Assembly (NCBI RefSeq): GCF_019510245.1
Contig: NZ_JAEKKT010000139.1
Location: 1-64,000, forward strand
DNA length: 64,000 nt
Direction: 5' to 3'
Source: Streptomyces sp.
GTDB lineage: Bacteria > Actinomycetota > Actinomycetes > Streptomycetales > Streptomycetaceae
Made by a program: the position numbers and the translations under genes. This document shows positions 26,876-35,074 of the stretch, piece by piece. Under the pieces are notes generated by a model that was not told the origin of the DNA, did not search any database, and saw nothing but the letters and a program-made list of their open reading frames with translations. Numbering within the stretch: position 1 is the first letter of the stretch; each line of letters starts with the position of its first letter.

Positions 26876-27918
26876 CGCGGATCCCCTTCGAGTACGGCGA
26901 CCAGGTTCTGCTGCAGGCAGGGCCCGGAGGTGGCGTGGGCGAGCGCGCGGTCGGACTCGCCGCGGTGGATGCGGGCGGCTGCCTCGCCGATGCGGATCAG
27001 CCCGGCGGCCATGATCGGGTTGGCCGCGAGGGCGCCGCCGGACGGGTTCACGCGCACGTCGTCGCCGAGCCGCAGCGCCTTGCGCAGCACGACCTCCTGC
27101 GAGCTGAACGGCGCATGCAACTCGGCGGTGTCCACGGGCCGTTCGAAGGCGCCGGCCCGCTCGGCGGCGAGCCGGGCGGAGGGCGAGTCGGTCAGGTCGC
27201 GGACGCCCAGGCCGTGGGCCTCGATGCGGTGGTCGATGCCCCGGATCCAGGCGGGCCGCGCGCACAGCTCCCGGGCCCGCTCCCCCGCCGCGAGGATCAC
27301 GGCGGCGGCGCCGTCGCCGATGGGCGGGCAGTCGCCGGTGCGCAGCGGCCGTACGACGTAGTCGCCCTGCGGCACCGAACCCCTCAGCTGTGCGTGGGAG
27401 TTGGTCTGGGCGTCCGCCCTGCTCCGGGCGCCGACGGCGGCCAGCGCGGGCTCGTCGGTCTCGCCCGCGTCGAGGAGGGCCTGCGCCTGGAGGGCGGCGA
27501 GGGCGACGGAGTCCGGCCAGAGGGGGGCCACGTAGTAGGGGTCGAGCTGGCGGGTCAGCACGTCGCGCACGGAGCCGGGTGAGGACTTGCCGTACGAGTA
27601 GACGAGCGCGGTGTCCGCGTCCCCGGTGAGCAGCTTGGTCCAGGCCTCGTACAGGGCCCAGGCCCCGTCCATCTCGACGTGCGACTCCGAGATGGGCGGC
27701 CAGGCGCCCACCCCGTCGAGGGCGAGGGTGAAGGAGAAGGCGCGGCCGGCCAGGTAGTCGCTGGAGCCGGAGCAGGTGAAGTCGATGTCGGCGGTCTTCA
27801 GGCCGGTCTGTCCGAGTACGTCGTGCAGGACCGGCATGAGCATCTCGACCTCGGAGAGGTCCTCGCTGGTGCGGCGGTGGTCGGTCTGTGCGAAGGCGAC
27901 CAGTGCTATGTCACGCAT
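26872..27918 (-). CDS. Thiolase-fold protein (Ltp4-like), second gene of lipid operon
   Basis: 348 residues from ATG 27918, which shares one base with the preceding stop (TGATG), showing translational coupling. Thiolase/SCP-X family features: FTCSGSSDYLAGRAFSF, TGDCPPIGDGAAAVILAAGE, NPSGGALAANPIMAAGLIRI. The nucleophile loop (SESHVEMDGA) has no Cys, and the His motif is Asn (ANPIMAAG). With its neighbours it resembles mycobacterial Rv3521-Rv3523. It is likely one half of a heteromeric CoA-ester enzyme with the Ltp3-like and DUF35 proteins; the substrate is inferred only as a lipid acyl-CoA. Confidence 0.8.
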   Translation of the reverse strand: MRDIALVAFAQTDHRRTSEDLSEVEMLMPVLHDVLGQTGLKTADIDFTCSGSSDYLAGRAFSFTLALDGVGAWPPISESHVEMDGAWALYEAWTKLLTGDADTALVYSYGKSSPGSVRDVLTRQLDPYYVAPLWPDSVALAALQAQALLDAGETDEPALAAVGARSRADAQTNSHAQLRGSVPQGDYVVRPLRTGDCPPIGDGAAAVILAAGERARELCARPAWIRGIDHRIEAHGLGVRDLTDSPSARLAAERAGAFERPVDTAELHAPFSSQEVVLRKALRLGDDVRVNPSGGALAANPIMAAGLIRIGEAAARIHRGESDRALAHATSGPCLQQNLVAVLEGDPR

Positions 27919-28859
27919 CACAGCAGCTCCTTGTACGTCTCGTAGTCCGCGTCGGGTTCGCCGGTGGGCCGGTAGTGGTCGGGATAGCGGGCTCCGTCGG
28001 TCCACACCGGCTCGACCCTGAGCCCCATCCGCACCTGGTCGTAGGGGATCCCGCCGATCCGGCCGTGCAGGGCGAGGCCGGCGCCGTCGAGCGCGATGTG
28101 GGCGTAGACGTACGGCACCTCGATGTCGAGGTTCTTCGCCTTGATGTTGACGATGCAGAAGGTGGTGACCGTGCCGCCGGGACCCACTTCGACCTGTTCC
28201 GATGTGGCCACCCCACAGGTGGGACAGGCACCCCTGGGCGGGACGTACACCTTCCGGCAGGAGGGGCAGCGCTCACCGAACGTCCGGCGGGACGAGAGGG
28301 CGTTGATGTAGGCGGACTGGGCGCGGCCGGGCGAATAGGTGTAGTCGAGGCGGGCGTGCGCCACGATGCCCTGCACCGCGTCCTCGAACTCACCGCTGTG
28401 CCCCGTCACGTCGGCCGGTTCACCGTCGTACGGCTCGAAGCAGGAGATGTCGGTGATGGCTCCGGACCGCTCGCCCGCCCATCGGACGCGGACCCGCATC
28501 CCGGTACGGACGGCGTCGGGGCCGGGGACGTCGAGTGCGTGCAGCAGGGCGGTGTCGGCCCCGTCGAGCCGGACCAGGACCCAGGCGAAGGGGGTGTCGA
28601 GGGGCTGGCCGCGGCGGGGTTCGTGGTTCCAGGCCCAGGTGGTGACGGTGCCGGTGGGCGCGACCTCGACCAGGTCCCGGATCTCCTCGGCGGTCACGGG
28701 GTCGTACTCGACGGGTGGCACGAGGACGCGGCCGTCACCGGTCCGCACCCCGAGGACCACCCGCTCACGCAGTCCGGTGAGAAAGGCGCTCTGGACGGGA
28801 CCGAGGGACCGGGTGAAGGGGAACTCGACGACGAGGGGGGCTTTGAGGACTTCAGGCAT
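27918..28859 (-). CDS. DUF35 (OB-fold, zinc ribbon) protein, first gene of lipid operon
   Basis: 313 residues with tandem DUF35-like halves. The second half has a rubredoxin-like zinc ribbon (ERCPSCRKVYVPPRGACPTCG, about 190-212) followed by the OB fold (GTVTTFCIVNI, YVYAHIALDGAGLALHGRI). The N-terminal half (VTTWAWNHE, FAWVLVRLDGADTALLHALD) is an OB fold without the ribbon. DUF35 proteins bind acyl-CoA and pair with thiolase-fold subunits, which fits the two overlapping genes downstream. ATG 28859; 117 bp with a dispersed repeat separates it from the enoyl-CoA hydratase gene. Confidence 0.88.
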   Translation of the reverse strand: MPEVLKAPLVVEFPFTRSLGPVQSAFLTGLRERVVLGVRTGDGRVLVPPVEYDPVTAEEIRDLVEVAPTGTVTTWAWNHEPRRGQPLDTPFAWVLVRLDGADTALLHALDVPGPDAVRTGMRVRVRWAGERSGAITDISCFEPYDGEPADVTGHSGEFEDAVQGIVAHARLDYTYSPGRAQSAYINALSSRRTFGERCPSCRKVYVPPRGACPTCGVATSEQVEVGPGGTVTTFCIVNIKAKNLDIEVPYVYAHIALDGAGLALHGRIGGIPYDQVRMGLRVEPVWTDGARYPDHYRPTGEPDADYETYKELL

Positions 28860-28893
28860 TGGGGGCCTTGCCTCCTTGAGAAGGTCGATGATC

Positions 28894-28953
28894 GCGCCCC
28901 TTCAGGGGCGCGGGGAACTGCGCGACAAGCCCCCACCGGCCCGCGGACTGCGG
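28894..28953 (+). repeat. Dispersed GC-rich hairpin repeat, copy 2
   Basis: It starts with the hairpin GCGCCCC-ttca-GGGGCGC (28894-28911). Positions 28903-28931 are identical to 21440-21468 in inverted orientation. It lies between two minus-strand lipid genes and could cause partial termination or mRNA processing. Confidence 0.75.
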
Positions 28954-28976
28954 ACCGGCCGAGGCCTGCGCAGCGC

Positions 28977-29777
28977 TTACGCGCGCTTGTAATCAGGCAC
29001 CCGCTTCTCCGCGAAGGCCCGGGCACCTTCCTTCGCGTCCGCCGTGTCGAAGATCGGCCACCCGCGCTCCAGCTCGGCGGCCAGCCCGTCCGTCTCCGTC
29101 ATCTCGGCCGTCTCGTACACCGACGCCTTGACCGCCTCGACCGCCAGCGGCCCGCACGCGTTGATCTGTTCGGCGATCTCCAGCGCCTTGTCGAGCGCGC
29201 CGCCGTCCGGGACGACGTGCCCGACGAGCCCGATGTCCGCCGCCTCCCGGGCGCTGTACGGCCGCCCTGTCAGCAGCATCTCCAGAGCGTGCGTGCGGGG
29301 GATCTGCCGCTGGAGCCGCACCGTGGAACCCCCGATGGGAAACAGCCCCCGCCGGACCTCGAAGAGTCCGAACGTCGCGGACTCGCCCGCCACCCGGATG
29401 TCGGTCCCCTGAAGGATCTCCGTGCCGCCCGCGACGCAGTACCCCTCGACGGCGGCGATCACCGGTTTGCGCGGGCGATGGTGGCGGAGCATCGCCTTCC
29501 AGTGCAGGTCGGGGTCGGCTTTCAGCCGGTCCCGCAGGTGCTCGCCCGCCATCTCCTGGCCGGCCAGCGCCTTGAGGTCCATCCCGGCGCAGAAGGCGCC
29601 CCCGGCCCCGGTGAGCACGATCGAGCGGACGCCGTCGTCCTCGTCGGCCTCGATCCAGCCGTCGTACAGGCCGACGAGCATGGAGATCGACAGCGCGTTC
29701 TTCGCCTCGGGCCTGTTGAGCGTGAGCACGAGTGTGGCGCCCTCGCGCCGCACGGTGAGGTGTTCCGTCCCGCCCAT
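28977..29777 (-). CDS. Enoyl-CoA hydratase/isomerase (EchA19-like)
   Basis: 266 residues from ATG 29777 (GGGGAG 8 nt upstream). Crotonase fold: oxyanion segments GAFCAGMDLKALAG (about 62) and GYCVAGGTEILQGTDIRVAG, then ATFGLFEVRRGLFPIGGSTVRL and the ending AKEGARAFAEKRVPDY. It matches mycobacterial EchA19 closely from memory, including TEILQGTDIRVAGES; EchA19 hydrates steroid side-chain enoyl-CoAs. It is divergent from the FadD19-like gene, the same arrangement as in M. tuberculosis, with a shared operator between them. Confidence 0.88.
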   Translation of the reverse strand: MGGTEHLTVRREGATLVLTLNRPEAKNALSISMLVGLYDGWIEADEDDGVRSIVLTGAGGAFCAGMDLKALAGQEMAGEHLRDRLKADPDLHWKAMLRHHRPRKPVIAAVEGYCVAGGTEILQGTDIRVAGESATFGLFEVRRGLFPIGGSTVRLQRQIPRTHALEMLLTGRPYSAREAADIGLVGHVVPDGGALDKALEIAEQINACGPLAVEAVKASVYETAEMTETDGLAAELERGWPIFDTADAKEGARAFAEKRVPDYKRA

Positions 29778-29822
29778 GGACCGTCTCCCCTCCGGAAGGG
29801 ATCGTCCCCCCTCCACCAGAAC

Positions 29823-29836
29823 GAGAACAGGTTGCA
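29823..29836. promoter_or_regulatory. Weak KstR-like site
   Basis: GAGAACAGGTTGCA fits the KstR pattern TNNAACNNGTTNNA except for the first base. It sits 46 nt upstream of the enoyl-CoA hydratase. Supporting value is low alone, but the orthologous mycobacterial gene pair is KstR-controlled. Confidence 0.3.
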
Positions 29837-29863
29837 GTAGCCGGAGAGGCACTTCAAGGGTTT

Positions 29864-29880
29864 TCTGACAGTCAGTCAGA
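29864..29880. promoter_or_regulatory. Palindromic operator TCTGAC-N5-GTCAGA, copy 1
   Basis: A perfect inverted repeat in the divergent promoter region, 87 nt from the hydratase start and 106 nt from the acyl-CoA synthetase start. The context TTTTCTGA-N6-GTCAGATT is repeated at 46829-46849. The size and symmetry suit a TetR-family dimer. Confidence 0.65.
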
Positions 29881-29985
29881 TTTCTTCGCGCGAACCCTTC
29901 ACACTTGCCGCGCCCTTTGCTCTGATGACCGGCGAACGGACGGGTGCGCCTTTCTTCGTCACGGTTGCCGGGGTCAGGAGGAGCG

Positions 29986-31599
29986 GTGGAGTACAACCTT
30001 GCCGATCTGTTCGAGTCGGTCGTCGACGTGGCCGCCGACCGCGAGGCTCTCGTGTACGTCGACCACCCCGGCACGGGTGCGGAACGCCGGCTGACCTACG
30101 CGGAGCTGGACGCCGCCGCCAACCGCATCGGCCACCATCTGATCGACAGCGGGATCAAGCCCGGCGAGCATCTCGGCCTGCACCTCTACAACGGGGTCGA
30201 GTACCTGCAGACGGTGCTCGGTTGCCTGAAGGCGCGGGTCGTACCGGTCAACGTCAACTACCGGTACGTCGAAGAGGAGTTGGTGTACCTCTACCGCGAC
30301 GCGGATCTCGTCGCGCTGGTGTTCGACGCGGAGTTCGACGACCGGGTGGCGGCCGCCCTTCCCCAGGCGCCGAGGCTGCGGCACCTGGTGCGGGTCGGGG
30401 AGTCGGCGGAGGCGGGACCCGAGGCCCTCGCCTTCACGGAGGCCGAGGCCGCCGGGTCGCCCGGGCGGGGATTCCCCGCGCGGGCCGCGGACGACCAGTT
30501 CATCATCTACACCGGCGGCACGACCGGGATGCCCAAGGGCGTGATGTGGCGCCAGGAGGATTTGTTCTTCGCCGGGCTGGGCGGCGGCGCGCCGACGGGT
30601 GAGCCGGTGAAGCGGCCGGAGGAACTGGCCGAGCGGGTCGCGGCGGGCGGCAGCGGGATCACCTTCTTCCCCACTCCCCCGCTGATGCACGGCACCTCCA
30701 CGCTCACCAGCTTCATCGGCTTCAACTTCGGGCAACGGGTGGTGATCCACCGCAAGTTCGTGCCCGAGGAGGTGCTGCGCACCATCGAGAAGGAGAAGGT
30801 CACCAGCATGTCCCTGGTCGGCGACGCGATGCTGCGCCCGCTGGTCGACGCCCTCAACGGGCCCATGAAGGGCACCGACTGCTCCGCTCTGTTCAGCGTC
30901 TCCTCCTCCGGTGCGATCCTCTCCGAGACCGTGCGCCGGCAGTTCGGCGAACTCGTCCCGAACGCCATGCTGCTGAACAACTTCGGGTCCTCCGAGTCCG
31001 GCTTCAACGGCACCGCGACCGACGACTCCGGCGCCGGCAGCGGCTTCCGCGTGCGCGTCAACTCCCGTACGCAGGTGGTCGATCCGGCGACCCACGAGCC
31101 GGTCGCGGTGGGCGAGATCGGCCGGGTCGCACAGAGCGGGCACGTCCCGCTCGGCTACTACAACGACCCGGTGAAAACCGCCGAGACGTTCTTCGAGAAG
31201 GACGGCCGCAGGTGGGTTCTCCTCGGCGACATGGCGACGGTCGACGAGGACGGTGTCGTCACCGTGCTCGGCCGGGGCTCGCAGTGCATCAACACCGGGG
31301 GCGAGAAGGTGTACCCGGAGGAGGTCGAACAGGCGCTGAAGTCGCACCCCGACGTCTACGACGCGCTCGTCGCCGGGGTGCCCGACGCCACCTGGGGCAA
31401 CCACGTGGCGGCCGTGGTGCAGGTGCGCGCGGGCGCCGAGCCGCCCTCCCTCACGGACATCCAGACCCACTGCCGCAGCCGGCTGGCCGGGTACAAGGTG
31501 CCCCGTCAGCTGGTGATCGCCGAGGCGATCCAGCGGTCGCCGAGCGGCAAGGCGGACTACCGGTGGGCGCGGGAGGTGGCGGTGGCCGCCGACCGGTAG
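29986..31599 (+). CDS. Acyl-CoA synthetase (FadD19-like)
   Basis: 537 residues from GTG 29986 with AGGAGG upstream. Adenylate-forming enzyme: P-loop FIIYTGGTTGMPKGVMW (about residue 180), A5 NNFGSSESGF, A7 GDMATVDEDGVV, A8 GRGSQCINTGGEKVYPEEVE and the catalytic Lys in SPSGKADYRWA. From memory it is closest to FadD19 (steroid C26/C24 side-chain CoA ligase), including NVNYRYVEEEL, GVMWRQED and GKADYRWA. It activates a carboxylic acid to acyl-AMP and then acyl-CoA. It is divergent from the EchA19-like gene. Confidence 0.9.
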   Translation: MEYNLADLFESVVDVAADREALVYVDHPGTGAERRLTYAELDAAANRIGHHLIDSGIKPGEHLGLHLYNGVEYLQTVLGCLKARVVPVNVNYRYVEEELVYLYRDADLVALVFDAEFDDRVAAALPQAPRLRHLVRVGESAEAGPEALAFTEAEAAGSPGRGFPARAADDQFIIYTGGTTGMPKGVMWRQEDLFFAGLGGGAPTGEPVKRPEELAERVAAGGSGITFFPTPPLMHGTSTLTSFIGFNFGQRVVIHRKFVPEEVLRTIEKEKVTSMSLVGDAMLRPLVDALNGPMKGTDCSALFSVSSSGAILSETVRRQFGELVPNAMLLNNFGSSESGFNGTATDDSGAGSGFRVRVNSRTQVVDPATHEPVAVGEIGRVAQSGHVPLGYYNDPVKTAETFFEKDGRRWVLLGDMATVDEDGVVTVLGRGSQCINTGGEKVYPEEVEQALKSHPDVYDALVAGVPDATWGNHVAAVVQVRAGAEPPSLTDIQTHCRSRLAGYKVPRQLVIAEAIQRSPSGKADYRWAREVAVAADR

Positions 31600-31710
31600 C
31601 CCGTGCGGGTGTGCCACCGCCGTGGGGCGCTCCGCGGGCCGTACCCTGTGCGCACGATCTGCAGTCGATCACGCGCACAGCGTCACGGCCGCCGCACGGA
31701 AGGACCTCCG

Positions 31711-33492
31711 GTGTCGCATCCCACGCCCGCCCGGCCGCCGGAAACCGCGCCCGCACCGGCGGACCCCGGCACGGACGAGGGCCGGCGGCGGAGGCACCCA
31801 CGCACCGCCCGCGGCATCATCGCCGCGGGAACGACCGCCGTCTCCGCCCTCCTGCTCGTGGCCGCACTGCTGCTGCCGAACCGGCTGGACCTGCTCACGC
31901 CGCCGGCGTTCCTCCGTCTCCCGGCCGAGGGGATCGTGCTCGCGGCCGTGCTGCTGATCCTCCCCGGGCGGGCGCGGCGCGTCACGGCGGTACCGGCGGG
32001 CGCGGTGGTGGGGGTGCTGACGCTGCTCAAGTGCCTGGACATGGGCTTCTACGCGGTGCTGCAACGGCCGTTCGACCTGGTGCTCGACTGGACCCTGCTG
32101 GACGACGCGGCGGACTACCTGCGGGAGTCCTACGGCCGCACCAGCGAGGTGCTCGCGATCGCCGGGGCCCTGCTCCTCGCGGCGACCGTGCCGGCCGCGA
32201 CCGTCCTGGCCCTGGTGCGGGTCGCCGAGCGGATGGCCCGCCGGCGCCCGCGAGCGGTTCGCGCGACCCTTGTCCTGGCCGTCGCCTGGGTCACCTGTGC
32301 CACCTTCGGATGCCAGGCAGGCGGCGCGCCCGTCGCCTCGACGCTCGACGCCCAGCTGCTGGAGGACCGTGTGCAGGCGGTCCGCGCCGGTCTTGCGGAC
32401 GCCCGGGTCTTCGCGGCGGAGGCCGCCGTCGACGCCTTCCAGAACACCCCGCCCGATCGCCTGCTGACGGGCCTGCGCGGCAAGGACGTGCTGTTCACGT
32501 TCGTCGAGAGCTACGGCCGTGCGGCGATCGAGGACCCGGCGATGGCGCGGCAGGTCGGCGCGGTCCTCCAGGAGGGCACCGCCTCGCTCGGGGCGGCCGG
32601 TTTCCGGGCGCGCAGCGGCTGGCTGCGGTCCCCGGTGCTCGGGGCGGGCAGCTGGATGTGCCACGCCACGCTGCTGTCCGGGCTGTGGATCAACAACCAG
32701 CAGCGCTACCGCGATCTCGTCTCGGGCGAGCGGACGACCCTCGGCAAGTACTTCCGCAGGACGGGCGGGTGGCGCACGGTCGGCGTCGTCCCGGGTGTCC
32801 GCAGGGCCTGGCCGGAGGCCCGGTTCTTCGGCCTCGACCGCTTCTACGACTCCACGCACCTCGGGTACCACGGCCCGTACTTCAGCTGGACGCCCGTCCC
32901 CGACCAGTTCACGCTCGAGGCCTTCGACCGCCTGGAGTACGGGAAGCGCGACCGGCGCCCGGTGATGGCGGAGATCATCCTCGCCTCCAGCCACCAGCCC
33001 TGGGCGCCCCTCCCCCGCATGGTCGACTGGCACGACCTCGGCGACGGCTCGGTCTTCGGGCCGATCCGGAACGCGGGCAAGGACCCGGCGGAGGTCTGGA
33101 AGGACACGGAGAGCGTGCGCACCGAGTACCGGGAGTCGATCGCGTACTCGCTGCGCAGCCTGTTCGGGTTCATGGGGCGCCACGCCCGCCGGAACACGGT
33201 CCTGGTCTTCCTCGGGGACCACCAGCCCCGCCCTGAGGTCGTCGCGGGCAGCCCGCGCCGGGACGTCCCCGTCACGATCGTCGCCCACGACCCCGCCGTC
33301 CTCGACCGGGTCGCCGGCTGGGGCTGGACACCGGGTCTGCGGCCCGCCGCCGACGCGCCGATCTGGGCGATGGACAAGTTCCGCGACCGCTTCCTCACGG
33401 CGTTCGGGCCACGGGAGGCGGGTGCGGCTCAGGCGTCCAGGAAGGCGGCGGTACGGCGGACGAACCACTCGGGGTCGTCGAGCCAGGGGTAG
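31711..33492 (+). CDS. Membrane sulfatase-like (LTA-synthase type) phosphotransferase
   Basis: 593 residues from GTG 31711 (GGAAGGA upstream). An Arg-rich cytosolic N-terminus is followed by about four or five membrane helices (35-57, 67-85, 92-105, 150-172, 190-210), then an extracellular alkaline-phosphatase-fold domain (DVLFTFVESYGRAAIED, GSWMCHATLLSGLWINNQQ, VLVFLGDHQPRP). It probably moves phosphoglycerol or a related headgroup in the envelope. The nucleophile Thr/Ser region (CHATLLSG) looks intact. Its last 64 bp overlap the converging hydrolase gene; the Ser/Arg-rich tail encoded there may be non-essential. Confidence 0.8.
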   Translation: MSHPTPARPPETAPAPADPGTDEGRRRRHPRTARGIIAAGTTAVSALLLVAALLLPNRLDLLTPPAFLRLPAEGIVLAAVLLILPGRARRVTAVPAGAVVGVLTLLKCLDMGFYAVLQRPFDLVLDWTLLDDAADYLRESYGRTSEVLAIAGALLLAATVPAATVLALVRVAERMARRRPRAVRATLVLAVAWVTCATFGCQAGGAPVASTLDAQLLEDRVQAVRAGLADARVFAAEAAVDAFQNTPPDRLLTGLRGKDVLFTFVESYGRAAIEDPAMARQVGAVLQEGTASLGAAGFRARSGWLRSPVLGAGSWMCHATLLSGLWINNQQRYRDLVSGERTTLGKYFRRTGGWRTVGVVPGVRRAWPEARFFGLDRFYDSTHLGYHGPYFSWTPVPDQFTLEAFDRLEYGKRDRRPVMAEIILASSHQPWAPLPRMVDWHDLGDGSVFGPIRNAGKDPAEVWKDTESVRTEYRESIAYSLRSLFGFMGRHARRNTVLVFLGDHQPRPEVVAGSPRRDVPVTIVAHDPAVLDRVAGWGWTPGLRPAADAPIWAMDKFRDRFLTAFGPREAGAAQASRKAAVRRTNHSGSSSQG

Positions 33493-34265
33493 TGACCGGC
33501 GCCGGGCTGCACGGCGACCTCGGCGTCCGGGAAGGCTTCGGCGGCCCTGCGCGCCAGGGCGGGGCTGGGGCCGCCGTCGAGTTCCCCGGCGTACACCAGG
33601 ACGGGAGCGGCGAGGGCGCGCAGCGCGGCCCGGGTGGCGTCGGGGGTGAAGGCGCCCTCGGCGAAGTAGCGGTCGCCCGCCTCGAAGTTGCTCTGCTTCT
33701 CCGTGGCCGCGACATGAGCCCGGGCGGCGTCGTCCCAGCGGCCGTGGAAGAAGGGCATGAACACCTCGTCGAACTCCCCGGAGCCGCTCAGCCACGCCTC
33801 CAGCGCGGGGAAGGCGTCCTCGAACCAGGGCTCCCCCGCCCGCAGCCGGGCCGCCGCCAGCCGGTCCTCGGGGGTGGCGCGCAGGCCCAGGGCCGAGGGG
33901 TTGCCGGTGATCAGCACGAGCCGCCGCACCCGCTGCGGATGGGCCGCCGCGTAGAGGACGGCCAGGCTCGCGCCGGCCGAGTGCGCCAGCACGTCCATGT
34001 GGTCGAGCCCCATGTGGGCGCGCAACATCTCCACGTCCTCGACCAGCCGGTCGCAGCGGTACGACGCCAGGTCGGCGGGCACCGCGGAGTCACCGGTCCC
34101 CCGCAGGTCGAGGAGGACCAGCCGGCGGTGGGCGGTCAGCCCGCCGAGGTCCCCCAGGTAGGCGGAGGCCCGCATGGGGCCGCCCGGCAGCACCACGAGC
34201 GGTTCGCCCTCCCCTCTGACGTGGTAGGCGAGGCGGGTCCCGTCGGCTGCGGTGAAGGTGGGCAT
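33429..34265 (-). CDS. Alpha/beta hydrolase (proline iminopeptidase-like)
   Basis: 278 residues from ATG 34265. Motifs: VVLPGGPMRASAYLGDLGGL (HGGPG-like oxyanion loop, here L-P-G-G-P), LLDLRGTGDS, nucleophile elbow AHSAGASLA (about residue 97), acid LVYAGELDGG and His GAGHYPWLDDP. The G-x-S-x-G elbow reads A-H-S-A-G. It is cytosolic, and peptidase or esterase activity is possible. It converges on and overlaps the sulfatase gene by 64 bp. Confidence 0.85.
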   Translation of the reverse strand: MPTFTAADGTRLAYHVRGEGEPLVVLPGGPMRASAYLGDLGGLTAHRRLVLLDLRGTGDSAVPADLASYRCDRLVEDVEMLRAHMGLDHMDVLAHSAGASLAVLYAAAHPQRVRRLVLITGNPSALGLRATPEDRLAAARLRAGEPWFEDAFPALEAWLSGSGEFDEVFMPFFHGRWDDAARAHVAATEKQSNFEAGDRYFAEGAFTPDATRAALRALAAPVLVYAGELDGGPSPALARRAAEAFPDAEVAVQPGAGHYPWLDDPEWFVRRTAAFLDA

Positions 34266-34327
34266 GACGCCGATCCTCGGGGACGGCGGCGCGGTGTCGC
34301 AATGGATTTCGGCGGACGGCCCCGATG

Positions 34328-35047
34328 TCAGGCAGGCGGAGCCGGCTTGCTCACCCGGAACGCGAACTGCCCGCAGAACGTGAGCTTGCGGAGGTTCACC
34401 AGGGCCGTGTCCCGCTTGCTCTTGCGGGCCCAGGCGTCGATCTCCGTGTTGAGCGGCGACTCCGTCCGCCAGAAGCGGCCGTACTCCCTCATCCGCGAGC
34501 CGTGGTAGGTGCGCATGATCAGTGTCACGCCGTCGAGCGAGGGCCGGATCTCCTCCAGGGCGAGCCCTGCGTCCTCCACCAGCACCCGGAACCCGTAGGG
34601 CGTGTAGTTCCACAGGCTGAAGGAGTGGTACGGCTCGAACTGGGAGGTGCTGCCGATGAACAGGCCGCCCGGACTCAGCACCCGGCTCACCTCCGCGAGC
34701 AGTTCTCTCGGCCGGGCCACGTGCTCGAAGACCTGGTGGGAGTAGACGAGCGGTACCGCGTCGGAGCGGAACGGCAGGTGGACGCCGTCGAAGTACACCA
34801 CGCTCTCGCCCCGGGCCGTGCGCTGGGCGGCCTCCGGGGAGTCGCGGATGTCGACCCCCACCCAGCGGACGCCGGAGTCGTGCTTGCGGAAGAGCTCGGC
34901 CGACGTGCCCCGCCCGCAGCCGAGGTCGACCACCCGGTCCGGTGCCCGCGGCGACCTCATGGCTTCGTCGAGGTAGTAGCGGGAGGTGACCTGACGGGCG
35001 TGGTCGTCGGGGATGCAGTCGTGCATGAGTTCCCACAGGGTCGACAT
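34328..35047 (-). CDS. Class I SAM-dependent methyltransferase
   Basis: 239 residues. The SAM-binding motif VVDLGCGRGTSAELFRK is at about 38-54, the acidic loop GVDIRDSPEAA follows, and motif LPFRSDAVPLVYSHQVFEHV with LSPGGLFIGS completes the Methyltransf_11-like fold. The C-terminal 100 residues (NYTPYGFRVLVEDAGLALEE) resemble lipid or glycan methyltransferases. The acceptor is unknown. It has its own start at 35047, separated by 27 bp from the phosphoesterase gene on the same strand, so co-transcription is likely. Confidence 0.88.
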   Translation of the reverse strand: MSTLWELMHDCIPDDHARQVTSRYYLDEAMRSPRAPDRVVDLGCGRGTSAELFRKHDSGVRWVGVDIRDSPEAAQRTARGESVVYFDGVHLPFRSDAVPLVYSHQVFEHVARPRELLAEVSRVLSPGGLFIGSTSQFEPYHSFSLWNYTPYGFRVLVEDAGLALEEIRPSLDGVTLIMRTYHGSRMREYGRFWRTESPLNTEIDAWARKSKRDTALVNLRKLTFCGQFAFRVSKPAPPA

Positions 35048-35074
35048 GTCCTCACGCTACGGAGGTGCCCTTGG

